64,000 nucleotides of DNA from Sulfitobacter sp. DFL-14 (GTDB lineage Bacteria; Pseudomonadota; Alphaproteobacteria; Rhodobacterales; Rhodobacteraceae): contig NZ_QBFD01000046.1 in the NCBI RefSeq assembly GCF_003335585.1, forward strand, positions 938,020 through 1,002,019, written 5' to 3'. The notes under the pieces are model-generated. The model was not told the origin of the DNA. It did no database searches and worked only from the letters and a program-made list of their open reading frames with translations. Shown one piece after another: positions 9,884 to 19,267 of the stretch (positions are counted from its first letter, which is position 1; every line of letters begins with the position of its first letter). Made by a program: the position numbers and the translations under genes.

Positions 9884-10255
9884 ATCCAGCTGCCGGGAGA
9901 TCCACCAAGTGACGCCATTGGCATCCCGCACCCCGCCGCGCAGGTCGCCGTCGCCCTTGTCCGTCAGCGGTTGCACCTCCGTCCCGCCAGCCGTCAGCGC
10001 ACGGGCAAAGGCCGCTTCCGCCTCCGCCACATAGACATGCACATGGGCCTCGGTGCTTTCCGGCATTTCGCCCATCATGATCACCGTATCATCCACAAGC
10101 GCCTCTGCATGCATGATCCCCTTGCCGCCCTCGCCCGGGATCACCCGCAGCCGGGTCGCGCCGAAAGCGGCTTCCAGAAAGCCCAGGGTCGCATTGGCAT
10201 CGCGGACCACCAGATAGGGCGACGCGCTGTTGTATCCGTCAGGTTTGTAACTCAT
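9881..10255 (-). CDS. VOC-family (glyoxalase/bleomycin-resistance-like) protein
   Basis: 124 aa single-domain vicinal-oxygen-chelate protein of the PhnB/YdeE-like type: SPYLVVRDANATLGFLEAAF at the N-terminus and GVRDANGVTWWIS at the C-terminus. The start at 10255 has GGAGGA just upstream; longer frames lack this. Members bind metals and small molecules, and the substrate is unknown. The stop codon lies at the junction with the 103-bp repeat. Confidence 0.82.
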   Translation of the reverse strand: MSYKPDGYNSASPYLVVRDANATLGFLEAAFGATRLRVIPGEGGKGIMHAEALVDDTVIMMGEMPESTEAHVHVYVAEAEAAFARALTAGGTEVQPLTDKGDGDLRGGVRDANGVTWWISRQLD

Positions 10256-10325
10256 CCTGTCCTCCGCTTTGTACGCGCCGCCCCCTTGACGGCGCTGCGC
10301 CCCGCGCATATCCAAACGCAGGCGC

Positions 10326-10399
10326 GCGGGTATGGTGAAAAGGTATCACGGCAGCTTCCCAAGCTTTAGTTACGAGTTCGATTCTCGTTACCCGCTCCA
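10326..10399 (+). tRNA. tRNA-Gly (anticodon CCC)
   Basis: A 74-nt cloverleaf can be folded by hand. Acceptor GCGGGTA pairs with TACCCGC, with discriminator T and an encoded CCA. The D-arm is GTGA/TCAC with a short loop. The anticodon loop TTCCCAA gives CCC. The T-arm ACGAG/CTCGT has loop TTCGATT. The anticodon stem has one C-U mismatch. The last 34 nt are overlapped antisense by merR. Confidence 0.9.
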
Positions 10400-10779
10400 T
10401 CTTCCATTTCATTCAATCCATCCTGCGGCGCGCGCGCAAGCGCTTGTCTGGTCTGTTGCAGCAGGGCCAGGAAACGCTGGCTCGCTGCAAGGCGGCCCGC
10501 GACCTCGGCGATCTTGTCATCCAGAAATCGCTCCATCTCCTCCGCGCCGCCGCCCTGCGCCATGAACTGGCTGACGAACAAGGTGATATCGGCAATGCTC
10601 AACCCCGCCGCCTGGGCGTCGCGGATCACTTCCAGGGTCAGAATCGCATCCTCAGGGTAAATGCGATAGCTGTTGGAGGCGTCGGGATCGGTGTCAGACC
10701 GGATCAGCCCGTGGCGTTCGTAGAAACGGATCGTATCGCGGCTGACCTCCGCCCGCCTTGCCAGTTCACCGATGCGCAT
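10366..10779 (-). CDS. MerR-family transcriptional regulator
   Basis: 137 aa. A winged-helix DNA-binding domain (MRIGELARRAEVSRDTIRFY, 1-70) is followed by a dimerisation coiled coil (about 78-118). No cysteine pattern for metals is visible, so it is probably a small-molecule responder. The start has GAGGG 5 nt upstream. It is divergent from a GyrI-like protein, a plausible effector-binding partner. The 3' end runs into the tRNA-Gly gene on the opposite strand: the last residues, GNENRTRN, are the antisense reading of the tRNA T-arm, and the stop lies inside the tRNA. Confidence 0.85.
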   Translation of the reverse strand: MRIGELARRAEVSRDTIRFYERHGLIRSDTDPDASNSYRIYPEDAILTLEVIRDAQAAGLSIADITLFVSQFMAQGGGAEEMERFLDDKIAEVAGRLAASQRFLALLQQTRQALARAPQDGLNEMEDGAGNENRTRN

Positions 10780-10812
10780 GTTGCCCTCAAAACCGTTGAC
10801 AATGGTCCACAG

Positions 10813-10841
10813 TTTATAGTTTGCTTCGACCTGCAGGGCAA
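10813..10841 (-). promoter_or_regulatory. Candidate merR promoter
   Basis: On the minus strand TTGCCC (10841-10836) is followed by a 17-nt spacer and TATAAA (10818-10813). It lies about 35 nt upstream of the merR start, inside the 111-bp divergent region shared with the GyrI-like gene. Confidence 0.4.
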
Positions 10842-10890
10842 TCGGCAATCAAAGCTGATGACCCGTAGACCGGACGGAACGGGTTTCACG

Positions 10891-11529
10891 ATGAAGAAGA
10901 TCGACTTCAAAAAGACGATGAAACAGCTTTATGGCCCCGCGACCGGGCCATTTGCAGAGATTGACGTGCCGCAGATGCGTTTTGTCAAAGTGGATGGCGC
11001 TGGTAATCCGAACACTTCGGCCGAATACCTGCAGGCGGTTCAATGCCTTTATGGTGTCAGCTATGCGATGAAATTTGCCGTCCGGGCGGCGCTGTCACAG
11101 GATTATGTGGTGCCGCCGCTGGAAGGGCTGTGGTGGGCGGATGATCCAACTGCCTTTGCCGCGCGCAGAAAGGATGAATGGCAGTGGACGATGATGATCA
11201 TGGTGCCGGATTTCGTGACATCCGCGATCTACGAGGCCGCGCGCGACAAGACCTGGCGCAAACTCGGCAGCCTGCCCGAAACGCTGCGGTTTGAACGCCA
11301 CGACGAAGGTCTGTCGCTGCAAACCCTGCATTTGGGCAGCTATGATGACGAAGCGCCGGTCCTTGCGGATCTTCATCACAGGGTGATGCCTGAACGCGGG
11401 CTGACCTTTAACGGACCGCACCACGAGATCTACCTCAGTGATCCGCGCCGGACGGCACCTGCCCGGCTGAAAACCATCCTCAGACAGCCGGTCCGTGCCG
11501 ATCCCGCGTCCCTGACCCGCTGCGCCTGA
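10891..11529 (+). CDS. GyrI-like small-molecule-binding domain protein
   Basis: 212 aa cytosolic protein resembling the stand-alone GyrI-like/SOUL-type effector-binding proteins. Features are the early PQMRFVKVDGAGNPN segment, the GVSYAMKF helix, LEGLWWADD, WTMMIMVP, and a late HHEIYLSDPRR strand. Related folds form the effector domain of AraC/MerR activators and can hydrolyse or bind amphipathic compounds. It is divergent from merR, which supports a shared small-molecule response. An in-frame ATG 33 nt earlier is an alternative start. Confidence 0.75.
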   Translation: MKKIDFKKTMKQLYGPATGPFAEIDVPQMRFVKVDGAGNPNTSAEYLQAVQCLYGVSYAMKFAVRAALSQDYVVPPLEGLWWADDPTAFAARRKDEWQWTMMIMVPDFVTSAIYEAARDKTWRKLGSLPETLRFERHDEGLSLQTLHLGSYDDEAPVLADLHHRVMPERGLTFNGPHHEIYLSDPRRTAPARLKTILRQPVRADPASLTRCA

Positions 11530-11547
11530 CCCTTTCGGAGACTCCAG

Positions 11548-11805
11548 ATGGCCACATCCTGTCAAAGTTGCGGCATGCCGCTCAGCAAGGACCCCCAGGG
11601 CGGCGGCACCGAGGCTGACGGCAGCCTCAGCACCACCTATTGTTCGATCTGCTACGCCGAGGGCGCATTCAGGCACCCGGATGTCACGGTGACCGAATTC
11701 CAGCAACACTGCGTCGAGGCGCTGATGCGGTCGGGCATGCCAAAAATCATGGCATGGCTCTTTACCCGCGGGATCCCGAGGCTGGAACGCTGGAAAGGGG
11801 TCTGA
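11548..11805 (+). CDS. Putative zinc-ribbon protein
   Basis: 85 aa. Two CxxC pairs, SCQSCGMP near residue 5 and YCSICYAEG near 32, form a zinc ribbon of the family usually annotated 'putative zinc ribbon domain'. The C-terminal half is a helical segment ending in LERWKGV. The ribosome-binding site is CGGAG. It lies 18 nt after the GyrI-like gene, so it is probably co-transcribed. Function unknown. Confidence 0.78.
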   Translation: MATSCQSCGMPLSKDPQGGGTEADGSLSTTYCSICYAEGAFRHPDVTVTEFQQHCVEALMRSGMPKIMAWLFTRGIPRLERWKGV

Positions 11806-11808
11806 CCC

Positions 11809-13428
11809 CTATCCGATCAGCACCTCGCCAAATTCTTCGCGCAGGTTGCGTTTCAACACCTTGCCCGTCGCATTGCGCGGCAGCACATCGGTGAACACCA
11901 CCTTGTCCGGCACCTGCCACTTGGCAATCTTGCCGTCGAACACGCTCAGCACTTCCTCTTCGGACGGGTCCTGCCCTTCGGCCCTGACCGCGACCAGCAC
12001 CGGGCGCTCGTCCCATTTCTCGTGCCGTGCACCGATCACCGCGGCATCGGCCAACTGGGGATGCGAGATGGCGATATTCTCCAGCTCGACAGAGCTGATC
12101 CATTCGCCACCCGACTTGATGATATCCTTTGAGCGGTCCTTGATCGTGATATAGCCATCCGGGTCCATGGTGGCGACATCGCCGGTGTCGAACCAGCCGT
12201 TGGTCAGGGTCTCCTCCGAGGTTTTCTTGAAATAGGCATCCAGAATCCAGTGCCCGCGTGTCACCAGATCGCCCTGCGCCTTGCCGTCATGCGGCAGTGG
12301 CTTGCCATCGTCGTCCAGAATTTCCAGTTCCACCCCGAACACCGGGCGCCCCTGATTTTCGCGCAGGCGGTGCTGTTCCGCCTCCGGCAGGTCGGCGTGT
12401 TTGGCCAGCGGGCGGTTGACGGTGCCGACGGGCGACATTTCGGTCATCCCCCAGGCGTGGATCGTATCGACGCCGAATTCCTCGCGGAAGCTCTTGATCA
12501 TCGACGGCGGACAGGCCGAGCCGCCCACCACGGTGCGCTTGAGGCTGGCCAGCGTGCTGCCGCTTTTCTTGGCCTCGCCCAGCAGGCCCAGCCAGATCGT
12601 GGGCACCCCCAGCGCCAGCGAGACGCGGTAGGTGTCGATCAGCCTGACCAGCGACGGGCCGTCCAGCCCCGGCCCCGGCATCACCATGCGCGCACCCACC
12701 ATGGCACAGGCATAGGGCGCGCCCCAGGCGTTGACGTGGAACATCGGCACCACCGGCAGCACAACCTCGGCGGCGGAAATCGCAACACTGTCAGCCAGGT
12801 TGATGCCAAAGGAATGCAGCACCGTGGAGCGGTGGCTGTAAAGAACACCCTTGGGGTTTCCGGTGGTTCCCGAGGTATAACAAAGGCTTGAGGCGGTATA
12901 TTCATCCATATCCGGCCAGTCATACGCCGCATCGCCCTGGGCCAGCAGATCGTCATAGGCGATGATGCCAGGTAGTTTACCGGCGGCATCGCCCACCGCG
13001 CCCTCCATCAGGACGATATGTTCCAGATGCTCCAGCTTGTCGCGGATCGCGGCGACCAGCGGGACAAAGGTGGCGTCGATGAACAGCACCTTGTCCTCGG
13101 CATGGTTGAGGATATAGACCAGCTGTTCCGGGAACAGGCGCGGGTTGATCGTGTGGCAGACAAAACCGCCCCCCGATACGCCAAAGTAGATCTCAAGATG
13201 CCGCCGGTTGTTCCAGGCGATGGTGCCGCAGCGCGCCTGCGGGTCGAGCCCCAGGCCAGTCAGCGCCGAGGCGAGACGCCGGGCATTCGCCGCGACCTGC
13301 CCCCATGTGGTTTCCTCGACCCCGCCACCGGTGTTGACCGAATAGATCTGCCCCCCGGAATGGTACTTCTCAGCATGTTCAATCAGGCTGGAAATCAACA
13401 GGGGTTGTGACATCATCTGGCCTAGCAT
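11809..13428 (-). CDS. Acyl-CoA ligase, DmdB-like (3-methylmercaptopropionyl-CoA ligase family)
   Basis: 539 aa adenylate-forming enzyme. The AMP-binding P-loop YTSGTTGNPKGVLYSHRS, the HAWGMTE motif, TGDVATMDPDGY and the C-terminal catalytic LPRNATGKVLKRNLRE are all present. The N-terminus MLGQMMSQPLLISSLIEHAEKYH matches roseobacter DmdB, which activates methylmercaptopropionate in the DMSP demethylation route. Several paralogues exist per genome, so medium-chain fatty acids are also possible substrates. The start at 13428 follows an AGGAGG site. No dmdA, C or D is nearby. Confidence 0.8.
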   Translation of the reverse strand: MLGQMMSQPLLISSLIEHAEKYHSGGQIYSVNTGGGVEETTWGQVAANARRLASALTGLGLDPQARCGTIAWNNRRHLEIYFGVSGGGFVCHTINPRLFPEQLVYILNHAEDKVLFIDATFVPLVAAIRDKLEHLEHIVLMEGAVGDAAGKLPGIIAYDDLLAQGDAAYDWPDMDEYTASSLCYTSGTTGNPKGVLYSHRSTVLHSFGINLADSVAISAAEVVLPVVPMFHVNAWGAPYACAMVGARMVMPGPGLDGPSLVRLIDTYRVSLALGVPTIWLGLLGEAKKSGSTLASLKRTVVGGSACPPSMIKSFREEFGVDTIHAWGMTEMSPVGTVNRPLAKHADLPEAEQHRLRENQGRPVFGVELEILDDDGKPLPHDGKAQGDLVTRGHWILDAYFKKTSEETLTNGWFDTGDVATMDPDGYITIKDRSKDIIKSGGEWISSVELENIAISHPQLADAAVIGARHEKWDERPVLVAVRAEGQDPSEEEVLSVFDGKIAKWQVPDKVVFTDVLPRNATGKVLKRNLREEFGEVLIG

Positions 13429-13567
13429 CGGGATCCTCCTCATCCGTTCTTTTCGCCAGAGTGGATCAGCGGCCCCGCACTTGCAAGCGTACCGTAAGGT
13501 GCCTAAAGGTCAGCTATACGGCCTGCCTGCCTGCCCGCGGGCACACCCTGAACCGGAGGATTTCCCA

Positions 13568-14014
13568 ATGACACTGATCATTCGCCCCACGACATCGGAA
13601 GACCGCAAAAACTGGGACCGGCTTTACCAGGGTTACGCCGAATTCTACAAGGTCGAGCAGACTCCGGAAATGCGCGATACCGTGTTTGGCTGGCTGATGG
13701 ACGAGGCCCATGAATGCAACGGTTTTGTCGCTGAAACCGCAGAGGGTCGCCTGATCGGGCTGACCCATTTCCGCCCTTTCGCCAGCCCCCTGCGGGCGGC
13801 CACCAATTGTTTTCTCGACGATCTCTTTGTCGACCCGGCCGCGCGCGGTTCGGGTGCGGCGCAGGCCCTGATCGACGCGGTGGCGGAACATGCGCGGGCG
13901 CGCGGCTGGGCCACGGTGCGCTGGATCACGGCGGATGACAATTACCGCGGGCGCAATGTCTATGACCGTCTGGCCACAAGGACCATGTGGGTCACCTACG
14001 ACCTCAAGACATGA
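13568..14014 (+). CDS. GNAT-family N-acetyltransferase
   Basis: 148 aa. The acetyl-CoA-binding motif A is visible as LFVDPAARGSGAAQALID (about residues 84-101), with the DDNYRGRNVYDRLA motif B near the C-terminus. The start follows a GGAGGA site. The acceptor substrate is unknown. It overlaps the antiporter gene by 4 nt (ATGA). Confidence 0.88.
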   Translation: MTLIIRPTTSEDRKNWDRLYQGYAEFYKVEQTPEMRDTVFGWLMDEAHECNGFVAETAEGRLIGLTHFRPFASPLRAATNCFLDDLFVDPAARGSGAAQALIDAVAEHARARGWATVRWITADDNYRGRNVYDRLATRTMWVTYDLKT

Positions 14015-15264
14015 ACTTCCTGCAGATCACATCCCTGCTGATTGTCTTGGCCGGGGCGTTTGGTGCGATCAACTACCTGTTTCTGAAGCTGCCCTCGGCC
14101 ATCGGCATCCTTGTGGTGTCGCTGCTGGCCTCCTTCGGGCTGCTGGGGCTGGACCTTGCCCTGCCCGCCCTTGGCATCGCCGACACGGTGCGGCAACTGG
14201 TGACCGACATCGACTTTTCCGAGGCGCTGCTGGAGGGGATGCTGGGCCTGCTGCTCTTTGCCGGTGCGCTCCATGTCAAGCTGAGCGACCTGCGCAGCGA
14301 ATGGCTGAGCGTGTTCCTGATGGCGACGCTGGGCATTGCCCTGTCAACGCTGGTGGTGGGCGTCGGTTTTTCCTGGCTGACCGGCATGCCGCTGCTGCTG
14401 GCGCTGGTCTTTGGCGCGCTGATTTCCCCCACCGATCCGGTGGCGGTGCTGGGCGTGCTGCGCGAGGCCGATCTGCCCAAGGCACTGGAGACCAAGATCG
14501 CGGGTGAAAGCCTGTTCAACGACGGGGTTGGCTATGTGGTGTTTCTGGTGCTGGTGGGTCTCGCCTTTCCGGGCGCGCATCACGGGTCGGGCGGCAGCCC
14601 CTTTGGCGATGCGGCACTGCTTTTCGTGCAGGAGGCCTTTGGCGGCGCGGTGCTGGGGCTGGTGCTGGGTTGGCTGACCTTCCGGGTGATGCGCCGGATC
14701 GACGATTATTCGCTGGAGGTGCTGCTGACACTTGGGCTGGCTTTTGGCGGTTATGAGCTGGCGGTCTGGCTGCAGGTCTCTGCCCCGATCATGGCGGTCT
14801 GCGCGGGGCTGCTGATCGGCGATGTGGGCACCGCGCGCGGCATGTCCGAAGAGACCCGCAAATACGTGGAGGCCTTCTGGAAGCTGAACGACGAGATCCT
14901 GAATGCGGTGCTGTTCCTGATGATCGGCTTTGAAGTCTTTGCCATCGCCCTGAACGCGGATGTTCTGGTGACCGGCGTGATCACGATTTTCATCGCGCTG
15001 CTGGCGCGGCTGGCGGCTGTCGCGGTCCCCATTGCGATGCTGCGCCCGTTCCGCAGTTTCAGCGCCGGGGTGACGCCGATCATGACCTGGGGCGGGTTGA
15101 AGGGCGGCATCTCTGTTGCGCTGGCGCTGTCGCTGCCGGACGGCGAGTGGAAATCGCTGATCCTGACCTGCACCTATGTGGTGGTGGTATTCTCCATCAT
15201 CGTGCAGGGGCTGACCGTGGGGCGGCTGGCAAACCGGATGGGCCGGGCACCGGACCTGATGTGA
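14011..15264 (+). CDS. NhaP-type cation/proton antiporter (CPA1)
   Basis: 417 aa inner-membrane protein with about 12 hydrophobic segments. The family signature FGALISPTDPVAVLGVLREADLPK and GESLFNDGVGYVVF carry the conserved Asp/Asn residues of the ion site. It exports Na+ or K+ in exchange for H+, consistent with a marine habitat. It has no long cytoplasmic regulatory tail. It is translationally coupled to the GNAT gene. Confidence 0.9.
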   Translation: MNFLQITSLLIVLAGAFGAINYLFLKLPSAIGILVVSLLASFGLLGLDLALPALGIADTVRQLVTDIDFSEALLEGMLGLLLFAGALHVKLSDLRSEWLSVFLMATLGIALSTLVVGVGFSWLTGMPLLLALVFGALISPTDPVAVLGVLREADLPKALETKIAGESLFNDGVGYVVFLVLVGLAFPGAHHGSGGSPFGDAALLFVQEAFGGAVLGLVLGWLTFRVMRRIDDYSLEVLLTLGLAFGGYELAVWLQVSAPIMAVCAGLLIGDVGTARGMSEETRKYVEAFWKLNDEILNAVLFLMIGFEVFAIALNADVLVTGVITIFIALLARLAAVAVPIAMLRPFRSFSAGVTPIMTWGGLKGGISVALALSLPDGEWKSLILTCTYVVVVFSIIVQGLTVGRLANRMGRAPDLM

Positions 15265-15273
15265 TCCATCGGT

Positions 15274-15351
15274 GCGGCTGCGCCGCGTTCGATCCATATT
15301 TTGTTGGGGCTCTGCCCCAAACCCCGGGAATATTTACGGCCAAAAAGAAAA
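15274..15351. repeat. GC-rich dispersed repeat with hairpins, copy A
   Basis: Order of parts: hairpin GCGGC-TGC-GCCGC (15274-15286), TTCGAT, hairpin TTGGGGC-TCT-GCCCCAA (15304-15320), CCCCGGGAA, then GGCCAAAAAGAAAA ending just before the pgi stop. The same order recurs at 41286-41384. It sits between convergent genes and probably terminates transcription. Confidence 0.7.
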
Positions 15352-15356
15352 CGGGG

Positions 15357-16949
15357 TCAGGCCCGGTGTTTCAGGATGTAGTCCACCAGGGCGGCGGTGG
15401 AGCCGTCCTTGCCTTGGGGGCTTTCGCGGCCTTCCACGATGGGTTGCAGGGAGGTTGCCAGTTCCTTGCCCAGTTCCACGCCCCATTGATCGTAGGAATT
15501 GATGTTCAGGATCACCCCTTCGACAAAGACGCGGTGTTCGTAAAGGGCGATGATCTGGCCCAGGGTGAAGGGATCAAGCAGCGGATAGACCAGTGTGGTC
15601 GAGGGGCGGTTGCCCGGAAAGACCCGGTGGCGGGCCTGCCGTTCAAGCTCTTCTCCGGTCAGCCCCTTTGCTTCCATCTTGCGCCGCGCCTCGGACAGCG
15701 AGCGGCCCCGCATCAGTGCCTCTGACTGGGCGAGGCAATTGGCCAGCAGCAGCTGGTGGTGATGGGCCAGGTCGGGTTCATGCCCGTTGGCGGCAACCAG
15801 GAATTCGCAGGGCACCACCCGGGTGCCCTGGTGGATCAGCTGATAAAAGGCATGCTGGCCATTGGTGCCTGCCGCCCCCCAGACCACCGGGCCGGTATGA
15901 TGCGCGCAATCGGTGCCGTCCATCTGCACCGACTTGCCGTTGCTTTCCATCTCGAGCTGCTGGAGATAATCCGGCAACATCCGCAGCCGTTGATCATAGG
16001 GCAAGACCGCGCGGGTCGCATAGCCGCAGAGCTGATTGTGCCAGATGCCCACCAGCGCCAGCATCATCGGCAGGTTTTCCAACGGCTCTGCCACACGGAA
16101 ATGCTGGTCCATCGCCTGGCCGCCGCGCAGAAAGGCGTCAAAGCCCTTTGGCCCGATGGCGATCATCAGCGCGAGGCCGATCGGCCCCCACATGGAGTAG
16201 CGCCCGCCAACCCAGTCCTCGAAGCCGAAGACCTGATCGGGGTTGATGCCAAAGGCTGCCGTCTTGTCCTCTGCCGTGCTGAGCGCTGCGAACTGTGTTG
16301 CGGGATCACCGCCGTGATCCGCCATCCAGGCCTTGGCGGTGCGGGCGTTGGTCATGGTCTCGATCGTGGTGAAGGTCTTGGAAGCAACGATCACCAGCGT
16401 GGTTTTCGCATCCAGCCCGCGCAGCGTGTCGGCGATATGCGCGCCATCGACGTTGGAGACGAAATGGCACCGCGGCCCGTCGTGATAGGGGGCCAGTGCG
16501 GCGACCGCCATCGCCGGGCCCAGATCGGAACCGCCGATGCCGATGTTGACCACATCGGTGATGGCGCTGCCACGTACCTCGTCCGCATAGCGGCGCATCC
16601 TCTCAAGCGTGGCATGAACCTGCGGCATCACATCGGCGCCATCCATCATGACCGGCCCGCCGTCGAGATTGCGCAGCGCGGTGTGCAGCACCGCGCGGCC
16701 CTCGGTTTCGTTGATCTTTTCGCCCGCGAACATCGCGTCGCGTTTACCCGCCACACCTGCCTGTTCCGCAAGGGCGATCAGATCGGCGCGGCTGTCCGCG
16801 TCAATGTTTGTCTTGGCGTAGTCGAAACGCAGATTCTCCAGCGTGACGGAGAAATCATCCGCCCTGCCTGCATCCTCGAACAGGGCCAGCAGCGGTCTGT
16901 CGGTGACGGAATCTGCCCGGCTTTTCAGTTTGTCCCAGATCGTCATCAT
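15357..16949 (-). CDS. pgi: Glucose-6-phosphate isomerase
   Basis: 530 aa. It interconverts glucose-6-P and fructose-6-P. Family motifs seen are [12 protein letters not shown] (phosphate-binding region), [12 protein letters not shown], and the signature [12 protein letters not shown]. The catalytic Glu lies in MESNGKS and the late catalytic Lys region is [10 protein letters not shown]. It is the third gene of zwf-pgl-pgi; its first ATG overlaps the pgl stop (ATGA), and an adjacent second ATG is equally possible. Confidence 0.96.
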   Translation of the reverse strand: MMTIWDKLKSRADSVTDRPLLALFEDAGRADDFSVTLENLRFDYAKTNIDADSRADLIALAEQAGVAGKRDAMFAGEKINETEGRAVLHTALRNLDGGPVMMDGADVMPQVHATLERMRRYADEVRGSAITDVVNIGIGGSDLGPAMAVAALAPYHDGPRCHFVSNVDGAHIADTLRGLDAKTTLVIVASKTFTTIETMTNARTAKAWMADHGGDPATQFAALSTAEDKTAAFGINPDQVFGFEDWVGGRYSMWGPIGLALMIAIGPKGFDAFLRGGQAMDQHFRVAEPLENLPMMLALVGIWHNQLCGYATRAVLPYDQRLRMLPDYLQQLEMESNGKSVQMDGTDCAHHTGPVVWGAAGTNGQHAFYQLIHQGTRVVPCEFLVAANGHEPDLAHHHQLLLANCLAQSEALMRGRSLSEARRKMEAKGLTGEELERQARHRVFPGNRPSTTLVYPLLDPFTLGQIIALYEHRVFVEGVILNINSYDQWGVELGKELATSLQPIVEGRESPQGKDGSTAALVDYILKHRA

Positions 16950-17617
16950 GCGGCCCAATGTACCTCTGCGTTGTTCAGAACGGTGGCGACGGGCGCCTCT
17001 TCGGGGGGCAGCGTTTCAGCGCGTTCCAGTGCCGCGCGTTTCGCATCGCCAAAGATGATCAGATGGGTGGACATCGCGCCGCGCAGCACATGGGCGGGCA
17101 AGGTCACGCGCGCGATCTCCTGATCTTCGGGGCGGACGACGCAAAGGTTGGGCGCGCCTGCGGCCATCGCCGCCGCGACCCCGGGGGCCCCCGGAAACAG
17201 CGAGGCGGTGTGCATGTCATCGCCCATGCCCAGCACCAGCAGCGACAGCGGCAACTGCGTCTCCAGACCGGGCGCGACGGCGGCGGCGCCCTCCTCTGCC
17301 TCCAGACCCGGCTGGTAGAAAGGCAGGAACTGTGCCGCCGCGGCATGGCCGGTCAGCAGCCGCGACCGGACCAATGCCCCGTTGGAACGTGCGTCCTCTT
17401 CCGGCACCCAGCGTTCGTCGGTCAGCATCACATGCACCCGGCCCCAGTCCAGATCGGTGCCGCTGAGCATGTCAAAGACCGGGCCGGGCGTGGTGCCGCC
17501 GGGCACGGCAAAGGAGGCGAATTCATGCACCAGAAGGCATTTCTTCAATTCTCCGGCCAGCCGGTTCGCGACCTTCATCGCCAGGATTTCCCGGTCGGGA
17601 TAATCGATCAGGTTCAT
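16946..17617 (-). CDS. pgl: 6-phosphogluconolactonase (DevB type)
   Basis: 223 aa of the NagB/DevB fold. It hydrolyses 6-phosphogluconolactone to 6-phosphogluconate. Visible motifs are [27 protein letters not shown] and [18 protein letters not shown]. Overlaps of 4 nt with both zwf and pgi show tight coupling. With zwf it feeds the Entner-Doudoroff or pentose phosphate pathways; edd and eda are not in the window. Confidence 0.94.
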   Translation of the reverse strand: MNLIDYPDREILAMKVANRLAGELKKCLLVHEFASFAVPGGTTPGPVFDMLSGTDLDWGRVHVMLTDERWVPEEDARSNGALVRSRLLTGHAAAAQFLPFYQPGLEAEEGAAAVAPGLETQLPLSLLVLGMGDDMHTASLFPGAPGVAAAMAAGAPNLCVVRPEDQEIARVTLPAHVLRGAMSTHLIIFGDAKRAALERAETLPPEEAPVATVLNNAEVHWAA

Positions 17618-19110
17618 GGGGTCACCTCGCGCCATTCGCGGCCGTCACGCCGCATCAGTTCGTTTGCGTAATCCGGCCCGGCGGACCCGCTGTCATAGGG
17701 TTTGGGCACATCGTTGCGCGCCTCCCACCCCTGGATGATCGGATCGGTCCAGGCCCAGGCGGCCTCGACCTCATCGCCGCGCATGAACAGCGTCTGGTTG
17801 CCGCGCATCACATCCATGATCAGGCGTTCATAGGCGTCGACCTGATCCGCATCCTCGCCCAGGGCTTCGGCAAAGCTCATGTCGAGGGGCACGTCGATCA
17901 GCCGCATGCCGCCCGGCCCCGGCTCCTTGATGGTCACGCCGAGGGTTATCCCCTCGTTCGGTTGCAGTCGGATCGATAACACGTTGCGGTGGCGGCCCGC
18001 GTCCTCGCCAAAGATCGAATGCGGGGTCTCCTTGAACACCACGGTGATCTCGGAGGACCGGGCAGACAGCCGTTTGCCGGTGCGCAGGTAGAAAGGCGTG
18101 CCGGCCCAACGCCAGTTGCTGATATGGGTCTTGAGCGCCACGAAGCTTTCGGTGCGCGACCGCGGCGATTCCACCGCCTCCCGGTAGCCGGGCGTCTTTT
18201 CCTCATTGCCGGTCTCGGCCAGATATTGCCCCCGCACAATATGGTGCGGCAAGACCGGATCAAGGGCGCGGATGACTTTCAGCTTTTCGTCGCGCACCGC
18301 ATCGGGCGAAAAGCGGGCGGGCGGTTCCATTGCGATCAGGCACAAAAGCTGCATCAGGTGGTTCTGCACCATGTCCCGCATCGCGCCGGACTTGTCATAA
18401 TATTCACCCCTGCCCCCGACACCCACGGTTTCGGCCACGGTGATCTGGATATGGTCGATGAACTGCGCATTCCACAGGGGTTCGAACAACATGTTGCCGA
18501 AGCGGACCGCCATCAGGTTCTGCACCGTCTCCTTGCCGAGGTAATGGTCGATCCGATAGATCTGATCCTCGTTGAAATAGGTGGCCAAAGTGGCATTCAG
18601 CGCATGGGCGCTTTCCAGGTCGCGGCCAAAGGGTTTTTCAACCACGATGCGCGCATCCTTGTCAGCCATGCCCCATTGTTGCAGCCGTTCGGCCAGATCG
18701 CCGAACAATGTCGGCGAGACAGAGAAATAATAGGCTTCGGTCCGGCCCTTGCCCTTCATGATCTCCTGCAGCTCGGCCCATCCGGCCTCACCCCGCGCAT
18801 CGATGGCGGTATATTCGATCCGCGACAGGAATTCCTGCAGCGCTTCGGGCGTGTGGCTGAACCCGGCGTTGAATTCCTCAATCGCCTCTGCCACCATCTC
18901 GCGATAGCCTGCGCTGTCCAGCTCGGTCCTGGCGGCGCCGATGATGCGCGATGCCGGCGGCATCTGTCCGGCGACGAAGCGGCGGAAAAGTCCTGGCAGG
19001 ATCTTGCGGCGCGCCAGATCGCCCGTCCCCCCGAAAATCACCAGATCGAAAGGATCGACGGGAATCACACGGCTGACCATGTGTGGCAGTCTGTCTTTGG
19101 TCTGGGTCAT
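17614..19110 (-). CDS. zwf: Glucose-6-phosphate 1-dehydrogenase
   Basis: 498 aa, usual length. The N-terminal NAD(P) motif is VIFGGTGDLARRK and the substrate-binding active site is RIDHYLGKETVQNL. It oxidises glucose-6-P to the lactone with NADP+ or NAD+. It is the first gene of the zwf-pgl-pgi operon on the minus strand, with an AGGGG-type site upstream of ATG 19110; a second in-frame ATG lies at codon 11. Confidence 0.96.
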   Translation of the reverse strand: MTQTKDRLPHMVSRVIPVDPFDLVIFGGTGDLARRKILPGLFRRFVAGQMPPASRIIGAARTELDSAGYREMVAEAIEEFNAGFSHTPEALQEFLSRIEYTAIDARGEAGWAELQEIMKGKGRTEAYYFSVSPTLFGDLAERLQQWGMADKDARIVVEKPFGRDLESAHALNATLATYFNEDQIYRIDHYLGKETVQNLMAVRFGNMLFEPLWNAQFIDHIQITVAETVGVGGRGEYYDKSGAMRDMVQNHLMQLLCLIAMEPPARFSPDAVRDEKLKVIRALDPVLPHHIVRGQYLAETGNEEKTPGYREAVESPRSRTESFVALKTHISNWRWAGTPFYLRTGKRLSARSSEITVVFKETPHSIFGEDAGRHRNVLSIRLQPNEGITLGVTIKEPGPGGMRLIDVPLDMSFAEALGEDADQVDAYERLIMDVMRGNQTLFMRGDEVEAAWAWTDPIIQGWEARNDVPKPYDSGSAGPDYANELMRRDGREWREVTP

Positions 19111-19267
19111 ATTGGCCCCTGCGGTTCTTGAGCTTCCGTTAGCGCTACCATACTCGTAATTTCGGGCTTCACAAGGTCGTGCAATGCCCCCGGACAGGTC
19201 TTTTCATGCCTTGCCCGATCGCTTAGCACAAAGAATAGCATCCGAAACGATCAGACAAGGACCTATC

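Noticed and set aside
10366-10399. GNENRTRN tail as evidence for a peptide motif
   Set aside because: It is simply the antisense translation of the tRNA T-arm and CCA.
11809-13428. Complete DMSP demethylation cluster
   Set aside because: Only a DmdB-like ligase is present; dmdA, dmdC and dmdD are absent from the window.
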